Source of the DNA: Elainella saxicola E1
Lineage (GTDB): Bacteria; Cyanobacteriota; Cyanobacteriia; Elainellales; Elainellaceae
DNA length: 41,585 nt
Reading direction: 5' to 3'
Assembly: GCA_002796835.1 (NCBI GenBank)
Contig: LUGL01000005.1
Location: 17,228 to 58,812 of the forward strand
Each line of letters begins with the position of its first letter. The first letter of the stretch is position 1. Positions 1-7,033 of this stretch are shown piece by piece. A program made the translations under genes and the position numbers. The notes under the pieces are model-generated. The model made no database searches, was not told where the DNA came from, and saw nothing but the letters and a program-made list of their open reading frames with translations.

Positions 1-902
1 TTGCGATCGCTAATATCTCGCTTGATCGAAACATGGTTGGTGATCTGCCCATGCTTGTTGTGAATCGGGAAGATAGTGGCTTCTTGGGGATAGAGAGAGC
101 CATCTTTGCGCTTTCCCAGAAACGACCCCTGCCACACTCTGCCTGCTGCGATCGTACGAGAAATTTCTTCGTAAAAAGAATCTTCATGCTGGCCCGATCG
201 AAATAGCTCTGCGGGCGTTCTACCAAGTACTTCTTCACAGCGATAGCCCGTGATCCGCTCAAACGCTGGATTCACATAGAGAATTTGGGCATCGGCATCG
301 GTAATTTCGATCGCATCTGCGGCCTGCTCTAAGACGGCTTTTGCCAATTCTGCCTGACGTAGCGCCGAATGCAGTTCAGCTCGCTGCTCGGCAATTCTTT
401 CTGCCAGTCGCCGGGTATCAGAGAGCGAGTTGGTCCGCGCCTGTAATAGCATTAAAATCTCAGAGCCTGATCCCCGGCTGGAGCGATTAGAGATTTTTGA
501 GGCGATGCTATGCAGCGTATTGGTATGGTTGAACCAGGGCGACAGGAGAAGATAGATAACTGATTCCGATTCGGAGTAAAGCGCCTGTCCCTTAAACTGA
601 TGCTGACCATGGCTGCACTCAAGCCAAAGAAACACATCAGGATAATTTTGCAGCGTTTGAAAATCTAACGAAATTTCTGGCGATCGCAGGTAAAAATGAT
701 GATGGATCAACGCCCCCAGCAGCCCATGGGGATAGAGCCGCTGCATTGCCTCGCCGACGTGAGTAATTTTCATATCAGCGCTCAGGGCGAGATAAAACGG
801 AAAGGTTTGACTCAAGAACGCGGCTGAAAGACCAGATCTCACGGGATAGGTGGAGTGGCGGCTCGAATTACTCGAATTAGAGGTCATCAGTGACTTTGCC
901 AT
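1..902 (-). CDS. HNOBA-PAS signalling protein, N-terminal part (runs off the left edge)
   Basis: The leftward frame is open from ATG at 902 (an in-frame ATG at 887 is the alternative) to base 1, giving about 300 residues; the C-terminal output domain lies outside. Residues about 30-140 look like the heme NO-binding-associated (HNOBA) domain of soluble guanylate cyclases: it begins FPFYLALSADMKI, contains a GEAMQRL segment, a SPEISLDF segment and ends with an IYLLLSPWF-like strand. A helical, probably coiled-coil linker follows (about 165-205), then a PAS domain (DAIEITDADAQILYVNPAFERITGY in two halves, followed by GSLYPQEATIFPI). In the family such proteins are histidine kinases or cyclases that pair with an H-NOX nitric-oxide sensor. 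No H-NOX gene lies upstream here. The domain calls are by pattern; kinase versus cyclase output cannot be decided from this window. Confidence 0.8.
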   Translation of the reverse strand, partial: MAKSLMTSNSSNSSRHSTYPVRSGLSAAFLSQTFPFYLALSADMKITHVGEAMQRLYPHGLLGALIHHHFYLRSPEISLDFQTLQNYPDVFLWLECSHGQHQFKGQALYSESESVIYLLLSPWFNHTNTLHSIASKISNRSSRGSGSEILMLLQARTNSLSDTRRLAERIAEQRAELHSALRQAELAKAVLEQAADAIEITDADAQILYVNPAFERITGYRCEEVLGRTPAELFRSGQHEDSFYEEISRTIAAGRVWQGSFLGKRKDGSLYPQEATIFPIHNKHGQITNHVSIKRDISDR

Positions 903-1324
903 GATCGGTAGCTGCACCCCCTGAGTTCCAACTGAGTGCTGGTTGTTTTCACAACACGATTGGTTGGGTATGCCGAAATCGCTGTGGTTTGAGGAGACCG
1001 CTATTGCTAAATAACCGCATACTCCCTAACTTGCGAATCATTTCCAGCTTGCTGTCGGCTTGTCCGATCGGTTTTGAAAAAACAGGGGTTGAATTTAAAA
1101 CACAACCTCATAATTCACAGCATCTAGGGTTTTAGATACAGTTGATTAAGAAATTGTGCAGAATTTTCGTTTCTCAACCTCCTTACTAGGCCTCATCCAA
1201 CCTTGAGTTAACCCGGCTGGTTCTGAACAGCATTAATTTTTGGCGGCATGATTAAGAACGCCCCTGAGCATCACTGCAAAGAGGCCGAAGCCGGGATAAA
1301 GATGACTTAGCGTTGTAGATTCCC
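903..1324. other. Intergenic region, no gene seen
   Basis: About 420 bases lie between the ferredoxin stop and the start of the HNOBA-PAS gene, both leftward. I see no open frame with a family resemblance. A short hairpin GTTGT-TTTC-ACAAC is at 942-955, in the leader of the leftward sensor gene. No convincing promoter or terminator was recognised. Confidence 0.4.
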
Positions 1325-1639
1325 CTAGGACGAGTGAAACTTCGGATATAGCAATGTTTTCACCCATTTGCCGTCTTTCAGGTGGCGCTGCACGATCGCA
1401 GGCACCTCCTCAGAATGAACTCGATAATACCAAACTTGCTCAGGCATCACCAGCACCATGGGACCGTTCCCACACTGACCTAAGCAGGCGCTGCCAATAA
1501 TTTGGATCTCTTGTTGGATCTCCTGCGGGTTGGACAGATCGAGAGCTTGCCATTCCGCTTGAAAAGCAGCCAGCACCTTTGCCGATCCTGCTTTCCGACA
1601 GCTCCTGTTCTGACAGATGAGAACGGTTCGGGTTGACAT
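1325..1639 (-). CDS. (2Fe-2S) ferredoxin, thioredoxin-like fold
   Basis: This 104-residue protein has the cysteine pattern of thioredoxin-like 2Fe-2S ferredoxins: C9 and C14 (CQNRSC) near the N-terminus and C52 and C56 (CLGQC) after an IIGSA strand, followed by GNGPMV. These four cysteines bind the cluster in the family. The protein is soluble and probably an electron carrier. It starts 42 bases after the stop of the leftward cysteine synthase gene, so the two are likely cotranscribed, which would place it near cysteine or sulfur/Fe-S metabolism; that link is inference. The electron partner is not known. Family assignment is confident, physiological role is not. Confidence 0.85.
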   Translation of the reverse strand: MSTRTVLICQNRSCRKAGSAKVLAAFQAEWQALDLSNPQEIQQEIQIIGSACLGQCGNGPMVLVMPEQVWYYRVHSEEVPAIVQRHLKDGKWVKTLLYPKFHSS

Positions 1640-1681
1640 GGGCCTGAGAAAGCGCGTCAGTAAAGCATGATGATGACGATC

Positions 1682-2662
1682 CTAAATGCCGTCGATCAGC
1701 AAGTCTCTTTGCTTGAGCCACTGGCGATCGAACAGGCGAGACTGATAGCGTGCGCCACCATCACAAAGAACCGTGACGATCGTATGGCCGGGACCAAGCT
1801 GTTTTGCTAGCGCCACGGCTGCACCCACATTGATCCCAACTGAGCCCCCCATAAACAGGCCATCTTGCCGCAGTAATTGATAGATCACGCGCAGAGCTTC
1901 CCGATCGTCAATTTGAATGGCATCATCGATCGGCACCTCTTCCATATTGGCCGTGACGCGGCTGTTGCCGATCCCTTCTGTGATCGAGCTGCCTTCAATC
2001 TGGATTTCGCCCGTTTTCGCATAGCTATAGAGACCGCTGCCCATTGGATCGGCCAAAACGCATTGCACCGCCGGATTTTTTTCTTTCAAGAAGAGAGAAA
2101 CGCCAGCATAGGTGCCACCCGTTCCCGTTGCTGCGACCCAGGCGTCGATTTTGCCTTCGGTTTGTGCCCAGATTTCAGGACCGGTCGTTTCATAATGGGC
2201 TTGGCGGTTAGCCAGATTATCAAACTGATTGGCCCAGATGGCATTTTCCATCTCTTCGGCAATCCGACCAGACAGCCGCACATAGTTGTTGGGATCGCGA
2301 TAGGGGACAGCCGGAACTGGACGCACCTCTGCTCCTAAGGTCCGCAGCAAGTCCATCTTTTCCTGAGATTGGGTGTCGGGAATGATGATCAGACATTTAT
2401 AGCCCTTGGCATTGCAAATATGGGCCAGCCCAATGCCTGTATTGCCTGCAGTTCCTTCGACGACAGTCCCTCCTGGCTTCAGCAAGCCCTGCTTCTCTGC
2501 CTCCTGAATGATATAGAGTGCGGCTCGATCCTTCACGGACCCACCCGGATTGAGAAATTCTGCTTTACCCAAAATTTCGCAGCCCGTTTCTTCGCAGAAG
2601 CTATTCAAGCGAATCAGGGGGGTATTGCCGATCGCACCAACAAATCCGTCTTTGATATCCAT
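1682..2662 (-). CDS. cysK: Cysteine synthase A (O-acetylserine sulfhydrylase family, PLP)
   Basis: The protein makes L-cysteine from O-acetylserine and sulfide using pyridoxal phosphate. The start is set at ATG 2662, giving 326 residues beginning MDIKDGFVGAIGNTPL, the usual family N-terminus; the frame stays open further upstream but that stretch does not look like the family. The PLP lysine is K44 in NPGGSVKDR. The loop that normally reads TSGNTG is EGTAGNTGIGL (residues about 69-79), and the phosphate-binding glycine loop is ATGTGGTYAG. The EGTAGNTG variant is shared with a branch of CysK/CBS-like proteins, so substrate preference (O-acetylserine versus O-phosphoserine or another acceptor) is not certain. 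A 2Fe-2S ferredoxin gene follows closely on the same strand. A divergent AtzH-like gene starts about 145 bases away. Confidence 0.92.
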   Translation of the reverse strand: MDIKDGFVGAIGNTPLIRLNSFCEETGCEILGKAEFLNPGGSVKDRAALYIIQEAEKQGLLKPGGTVVEGTAGNTGIGLAHICNAKGYKCLIIIPDTQSQEKMDLLRTLGAEVRPVPAVPYRDPNNYVRLSGRIAEEMENAIWANQFDNLANRQAHYETTGPEIWAQTEGKIDAWVAATGTGGTYAGVSLFLKEKNPAVQCVLADPMGSGLYSYAKTGEIQIEGSSITEGIGNSRVTANMEEVPIDDAIQIDDREALRVIYQLLRQDGLFMGGSVGINVGAAVALAKQLGPGHTIVTVLCDGGARYQSRLFDRQWLKQRDLLIDGI

Positions 2663-2765
2663 GCTGAAATTACCTAGCTGTATCCCTCTCAAATTCTGAC
2701 TGATTGTAGCGGCGATCGGACAACAGGATAGGAAGAAATCGCACAAACGATTGAACTCGATCGCG

Positions 2766-2771
2766 TATACT
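2766..2771 (+). promoter_or_regulatory. Possible -10 element upstream of the AtzH-like gene
   Basis: TATACT matches a bacterial -10 hexamer at five of six positions and lies 35 bases before the ATG at 2807. No good -35 element stands at the right spacing (TTGAAC at 2751 is too close). It lies in the 144-base divergent spacer with cysK. Weak call. Confidence 0.3.
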
Positions 2772-2806
2772 GTCGCTCATTCAATCCTTAAGAACCTTCC
2801 TTGCCG

Positions 2807-3175
2807 ATGCAAATTAACCTTCCCGCAGTCGTGGCTGAAGTGCAAGCAGCTTTCGACCAGTATGAAACAGCTTTAGTCACCAATGATGTAGCTGTGCTCG
2901 ATCGGTTGTTTTGGAATAGTCCGCACACCATTCGCTATGGCGCAACTGAAAATCTCTATGGCTATGAGGCAATCGCAGCCTTTCGCAGTGCTCGATCGGC
3001 GATCGGTTTAGAACGCACTTTGCAAAACACGGTAATTACAACTTACGGTCAGGATTTCGCCACGGCCAACACAGAATTTGTCCGATCGGGCAGGCAGGGA
3101 CGGCAGAGTCAAACCTGGATGCGTACCCCAGAGGGCTGGCGAGTTATTTCAGCCCATATCTCGCTGCTGCCCTGA
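2807..3175 (+). CDS. AtzH-like / SnoaL-fold small protein (DUF3225, HpxZ-like)
   Basis: The frame opens at TTG 2801 but the ATG at 2807 is the likelier start, giving 122 residues beginning [16 protein letters not shown]. The sequence follows the AtzH-like (DUF3225) pattern: an N-terminal helix with YETALV, then VAVLDRLFW, the [14 protein letters not shown] segment, [12 protein letters not shown] and a C-terminal [14 protein letters not shown] strand. Members have an NTF2/SnoaL-like cone fold; HpxZ members are linked to oxalurate or purine catabolism and AtzH to cyanuric-acid-pathway hydrolysis. No purine or triazine genes are nearby, so the substrate is unknown. It stands first in a rightward run of metabolic genes but is separated by 103 bases from the next one. 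Confidence 0.75.
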   Translation: MQINLPAVVAEVQAAFDQYETALVTNDVAVLDRLFWNSPHTIRYGATENLYGYEAIAAFRSARSAIGLERTLQNTVITTYGQDFATANTEFVRSGRQGRQSQTWMRTPEGWRVISAHISLLP

Positions 3176-3278
3176 GGATTCAAGCTAATCCATCAACAAA
3201 AATCTATTTATTAAGAATTATGAATAGACTAAACTAGGGGTTAGTTTTACGCACTCCTCACCGTAAGTTCGACTCGCA

Positions 3279-3995
3279 ATGAAATTCTTTCACCCCTATC
3301 AACCCCTGCTGCTGCGGATTTTGCATGGCCTGACGGGTTTCTTCGTCCTGGCTGCCATTGTCACCGCTTATTGGACCTATACCACTTACGACGGGCGCTG
3401 GGGCCAACCGATTCCGTTGCCTCACTTGCCAGAAATTGAAGGCATTCACGGCACCTTTGGCCTCTATGCCCTGCTGATTTTTCCGCTGTTTGTGCTGTAT
3501 GCCTTTCGTCCCGGCCAGAAGCGATTGCTGCCAACGGCCATGCTACCCAAACTGGTTTCAAAGTCAGCTCCGGTAGGAACGCCAGCCTGGTGGTATACGC
3601 TGCATCGGTTGGTCAATACTTTGGCGATTGTCGCCCTTACCTTTGCCCTGTTCTCCGGCAAGATGATGGATGAAACCTGGTTACCCAAAGGTGAGCTAAA
3701 CCACGGCTGGTACTTGGCTCATTTAATCAGCTGGGTAGTGATGGTGAGCTGCATCGCCTTGCATTTGCTGATGACGGCCAAAGTCGGGGGTGTACCGCTG
3801 CTGCTGTCGATGGTGCACTGGTCATTTCGATCGTCCGAACATCCCAAATATTGGTTGCCGCAAATTCAGCAATGGTGGCAGCAATCGCAGTTGCCGCGTC
3901 TTCCGGGATGGCTACAGCTCGCATCTAGTTTTCAGGGTTTAGAGGCGATCGTGCTAATTAGCATAGCTGCCGCCTGGTTGATTCCGTTGATTTAG
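3279..3995 (+). CDS. Cytochrome b561-type integral membrane protein
   Basis: This 238-residue protein has four to five hydrophobic segments (about 10-32, 58-76, 108-126, 146-166 and 218-236). Histidines fall inside or at the edge of these helices: H16, H57, H109, H148 and H162, as expected for axial ligands of two b-type hemes in the cytochrome b561/Ni-hydrogenase cytochrome b fold. The loop between helices 1 and 2 carries WGQPIPLPHLPEIEGIHG. It would move electrons across or along a membrane (thylakoid or plasma). Cyanobacteria commonly carry such proteins annotated only as cytochrome b/b6 domain proteins. The partner is unknown, and no quinol oxidase or hydrogenase gene is adjacent. The C-terminal W/Q-rich stretch (residues about 190-205) is poorly conserved in appearance. 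Confidence 0.8.
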   Translation: MKFFHPYQPLLLRILHGLTGFFVLAAIVTAYWTYTTYDGRWGQPIPLPHLPEIEGIHGTFGLYALLIFPLFVLYAFRPGQKRLLPTAMLPKLVSKSAPVGTPAWWYTLHRLVNTLAIVALTFALFSGKMMDETWLPKGELNHGWYLAHLISWVVMVSCIALHLLMTAKVGGVPLLLSMVHWSFRSSEHPKYWLPQIQQWWQQSQLPRLPGWLQLASSFQGLEAIVLISIAAAWLIPLI

Positions 3996-4040
3996 GCGAG
4001 GTGACTAAAATGGATAGGTTGATTACTCTCAACGATTACT

Positions 4041-4460
4041 ATGTCAATTCGGCCTTTCCATGTCGCTTTTCCGGTCCGCGATCTGACTGCGACGCGCCAC
4101 TTTTATGAAACCGTTCTCGGCTGCACAGTGGGCCGAACTGCCGATCGCTGGATCGATTTCAATTTATTTGGCCACCAGATCACGGCTCATCTCTATGATG
4201 ATGCGGCTTCAGAAACGCCAACCAATCAAGTCGATGGCAAATCAGTGCCCGTGCAGCATTGGGGCGTGATTTTAGAGATGTCGGCATGGGAAAAGCTGGC
4301 AGCTGACTTGCAGTCGCAAGGAATTGAGTTTGTGATCGAACCCTATATTCGCTTTAAGGGCGAAGTTGGCGAACAGGCCACGATGTTTTTGCTCGATCCT
4401 AGCGGCAATGCCCTTGAATTCAAAGCGTTTCAGCACGACGAAGCGATTTTTGCGACCTAA
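4041..4460 (+). CDS. VOC family protein (glyoxalase/dioxygenase fold)
   Basis: This 139-residue protein has the two beta-alpha-beta-beta-beta modules of the vicinal-oxygen-chelate family. Module one begins [23 protein letters not shown] and runs to FGHQITAHL; module two begins HWGVILEM and ends [15 protein letters not shown]. The candidate metal ligands are H8 (FHVAF), H85 in the second module (HWGVI) and E131 (ALEFK), the usual H/H/E pattern. It is close to the FosA/glyoxalase/dioxygenase-like group without a fixed substrate. The start ATG at 4041 fits the family N-terminus. It sits 45 bases after the cytochrome gene and about 120 bases before the glutathione transferase gene, which would be compatible with detoxification, but no substrate can be named. 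Confidence 0.85.
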   Translation: MSIRPFHVAFPVRDLTATRHFYETVLGCTVGRTADRWIDFNLFGHQITAHLYDDAASETPTNQVDGKSVPVQHWGVILEMSAWEKLAADLQSQGIEFVIEPYIRFKGEVGEQATMFLLDPSGNALEFKAFQHDEAIFAT

Positions 4461-4578
4461 TCCAGGCGCTGATTCAACGGTGTTCTGCAAGCTTTGCAAT
4501 TAGAATAAACAAACTATGCTGCTGCAAAGCGGTTGTGTTTGTTCAACGAATGTATTCTCAATAACTCCGGTGAGAAAA

Positions 4579-5286
4579 ATGATTGAACTTTACTATTGGC
4601 CCACGCCCAACGGGCACAAGATCACGATTTTTCTGGAAGAAGCGGAGCTGGAATATCAGATTTTTCCTGTCAATATTGGAGCGGGCGATCAATTTAAGCC
4701 CGACTTTCTCAAAATTGCGCCGAACAATCGTATGCCTGCCATTATCGATCGGTCCCCAGCCGATGGCGGCGAACCCATTTCGGTGTTTGAGTCAGGGGCA
4801 ATTTTGCTGTATTTAGCCGAAAAGATTCAGCAGTTTCTGCCCTCTGATCTGCGGGGCCGCAAAACGGTGACAGAGTGGCTATTTTGGCAGATGGGTGGCC
4901 TGGGTCCGATGGCAGGACAGAATCATCACTTTGTGCAATATGCACCTGAAAAAATTCCCTACGCAATAAATCGATATGTCAACGAAACCAATCGGCTCTA
5001 TGGAGTGCTGAATCGTCAGTTAGAAGGACGCGACTATATTGCTGGGGATTATTCGATCGCCGATATGGCCTGCTATCCCTGGATTATGCCTCACGAGAGT
5101 CAGCAGCAAAACCTGGCCGATTTTCCCAACTTGCAGCGCTGGTTTGCAACTATGCACGATCGTCCAGCCGTCATTCGTGCCTATGAAAAAGGCCAGTCCT
5201 ATAGCAATCGTCCCACGGTGAACGAGGAAAGTCGTAAAATTCTGTTTGGTCAAACCTCTGCATCCATTCAGCAAGATAAGCCATGA
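4579..5286 (+). CDS. Glutathione S-transferase, YfcG/YghU-like (Nu class)
   Basis: The frame is open from 4516, but the family N-terminus MIELYYWPTPNGHKI begins at ATG 4579, preceded by GGTGAG; this gives 235 residues. The thioredoxin-like domain shows the TPNGHK catalytic loop, APNNRMPAI with the cis-proline, and the FESGAILLYL glutathione-binding motif. The helical C-terminal domain shows YSIADMACYPWI, where the aspartate is the conserved N-capping residue. Proteins of this type act as glutathione-dependent disulfide reductases or peroxidases in the cytoplasm. Its stop overlaps the start of the next gene (ATGA at 5283-5286), so it is translationally coupled to the FAD-dependent oxidoreductase. 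Confidence 0.9.
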   Translation: MIELYYWPTPNGHKITIFLEEAELEYQIFPVNIGAGDQFKPDFLKIAPNNRMPAIIDRSPADGGEPISVFESGAILLYLAEKIQQFLPSDLRGRKTVTEWLFWQMGGLGPMAGQNHHFVQYAPEKIPYAINRYVNETNRLYGVLNRQLEGRDYIAGDYSIADMACYPWIMPHESQQQNLADFPNLQRWFATMHDRPAVIRAYEKGQSYSNRPTVNEESRKILFGQTSASIQQDKP

Positions 5287-6869
5287 CTCAGCCTGTGACT
5301 CGCTCCTATGATTTTATTTGCTTCGGCGATGAAGTTCCCGGCATTTTGGCCATTGTGACTGCCGCCAGGGAATATCGTCGCCGCACTAATACCTTTCCCC
5401 GCAGTTTGCTGATGTTGAAGGCAAACTCTCAGGATGGGATTGGCGGTCATTTGGTGCGAGGTCGCTTGGCTTATCTCGATCGCAGTAGCGTTCCCCTTAA
5501 TATTCGGCAGCAATACCAGCTCGATGAGTTTGGCGATCCGCCCGCAATTTACAAGGAATTTCTGACGCGGGTGGGTGTGGTGAAAGTGTCGCTCAATCCC
5601 GATCGAACCAATACGATACTGCGGCAAATGCTAAGCGAAGCGGGTGTCGATATTCTCAGCAAAGTTGATATTGATTCCTTAATCATGGATGGCTACCGCA
5701 TTGCGGGGATTAAGCTGAAACGAGGCGAGGTCTATTTAGGTAAACAGTTTATTGATTGCACGGTGAATGCTGAATTTGCTCAGCATGCTGGGGTGAAAAA
5801 GCTCCCTGGCTATACCAACTTGGGGCTGCCAAACTCTGAGCTGTCGGTGACATTGGTGTTTGAAACCGAAGGACTCAGCACCTCAATGTTGCGATCGCTC
5901 GAAGATACCTACCTGCGACGCCTGACGAATCCGAATGACGCAGAAGCACAGCGATGGTTAAATGTTGCAGCAGGGAATGATCCAGTTTACAAGCAAGAGA
6001 TCGTTCGCGATCTCTATTTCGACGACGGTAGACTCAAACGCATGGATATTGGCGTCGATTATGTTGATATTTATGCGAAAGCGCTGTCGATCGCCTATCA
6101 TTCCTTTCGCGGCACCAAGATGGATCTGGAAACCAGCGGCACTCTATTGGATAACGCGAATGTGGCAATTTTGCCGGGAACAAACCGTCTTTCCTGGAAT
6201 GCTTTACTCTTCTTTGTGACAGCGACAGAAGCTGAGGCCCTGGCTCGTAACGGCGCGAAACCGACTGCAACGATGTTGGAAGAAATGAAGTTTGTCGATC
6301 GCTGGATCCGGAGTTTAGGGGCCACCAATGTTAGAACTGCTGCTGAACTTTATATTCGCCATGCGGGCAATATTACTGGCGTTGCCACTCCCTTACCCGG
6401 TGCGCAAATGATGGCAGGTGGCGTTTATACCGCAGAAGGGCTAGGTAGCTTTGGCTATGCCTTTGATGCCAGAGGCGGCATTGCCGGCATTGACGATCGG
6501 GCGGTTGAGGTCGGTGCGCCTGCGCCCAAGTTCAAAAAACCGCTGTTTAACATTGGCATTCGTCATGCCTTACTCAAAGATATCCCAAACTTAGCCGTCT
6601 TAGGTCCGGCATCCGGGTTTGACGGCACGAGCAGCACCGCTGGCCGGATTGTAGAATATAACGTTGGGGTCGGTCAGGCGATCGGCATTGCCGCCTGTTT
6701 AGCCTTGCTGACGAATCGCGAACTGAACCAGTTTACGAACAGCGAAATTCGCAGTGTTTTAGCAGCAACAGGTCGATTACCTAAAGTATATGGTGTGTAT
6801 GATGCCCAGGAAACGGCAAATGTGGCATTGTTTGAGAAACTGATGGGTGTACCGATCTACACGGTTTGA
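5283..6869 (+). CDS. FAD-dependent oxidoreductase, cyanobacterial type
   Basis: This 528-residue protein starts with a beta strand and glycine-rich loop (YDFICFGDEVPGILA) that matches a relaxed Rossmann FAD-binding motif, and a second nucleotide-contacting element GRLAYLDRSS. The C-terminal FAD-binding half is seen around NLAVLGPASGFDGTSSTAG, where a glycine-rich loop closes on the flavin. It resembles the FAD-dependent oxidoreductases widespread in cyanobacteria with no assigned substrate. The first glycine loop departs from the classical GxGxxG. No signal peptide is seen. It is coupled to the upstream glutathione transferase by a four-base overlap, which suggests joint redox or detoxification work; this is inference. 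The substrate cannot be named. Confidence 0.75.
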   Translation: MTQPVTRSYDFICFGDEVPGILAIVTAAREYRRRTNTFPRSLLMLKANSQDGIGGHLVRGRLAYLDRSSVPLNIRQQYQLDEFGDPPAIYKEFLTRVGVVKVSLNPDRTNTILRQMLSEAGVDILSKVDIDSLIMDGYRIAGIKLKRGEVYLGKQFIDCTVNAEFAQHAGVKKLPGYTNLGLPNSELSVTLVFETEGLSTSMLRSLEDTYLRRLTNPNDAEAQRWLNVAAGNDPVYKQEIVRDLYFDDGRLKRMDIGVDYVDIYAKALSIAYHSFRGTKMDLETSGTLLDNANVAILPGTNRLSWNALLFFVTATEAEALARNGAKPTATMLEEMKFVDRWIRSLGATNVRTAAELYIRHAGNITGVATPLPGAQMMAGGVYTAEGLGSFGYAFDARGGIAGIDDRAVEVGAPAPKFKKPLFNIGIRHALLKDIPNLAVLGPASGFDGTSSTAGRIVEYNVGVGQAIGIAACLALLTNRELNQFTNSEIRSVLAATGRLPKVYGVYDAQETANVALFEKLMGVPIYTV

Positions 6870-7033
6870 TCTGTACTGATTGAAGAAACATCACGAAAAT
6901 CGAAACAAGAGATTAAATTCTGAGAGCGATCGGTCGTCATCCCTTCCAATTAAGGGTGAAGGTAAAAAGTAAGCCGCCACACTTTAGCTGTTGCCTTGCT
7001 TCAAAGAACCCTTATTAAGGAGATTTTATTAAG

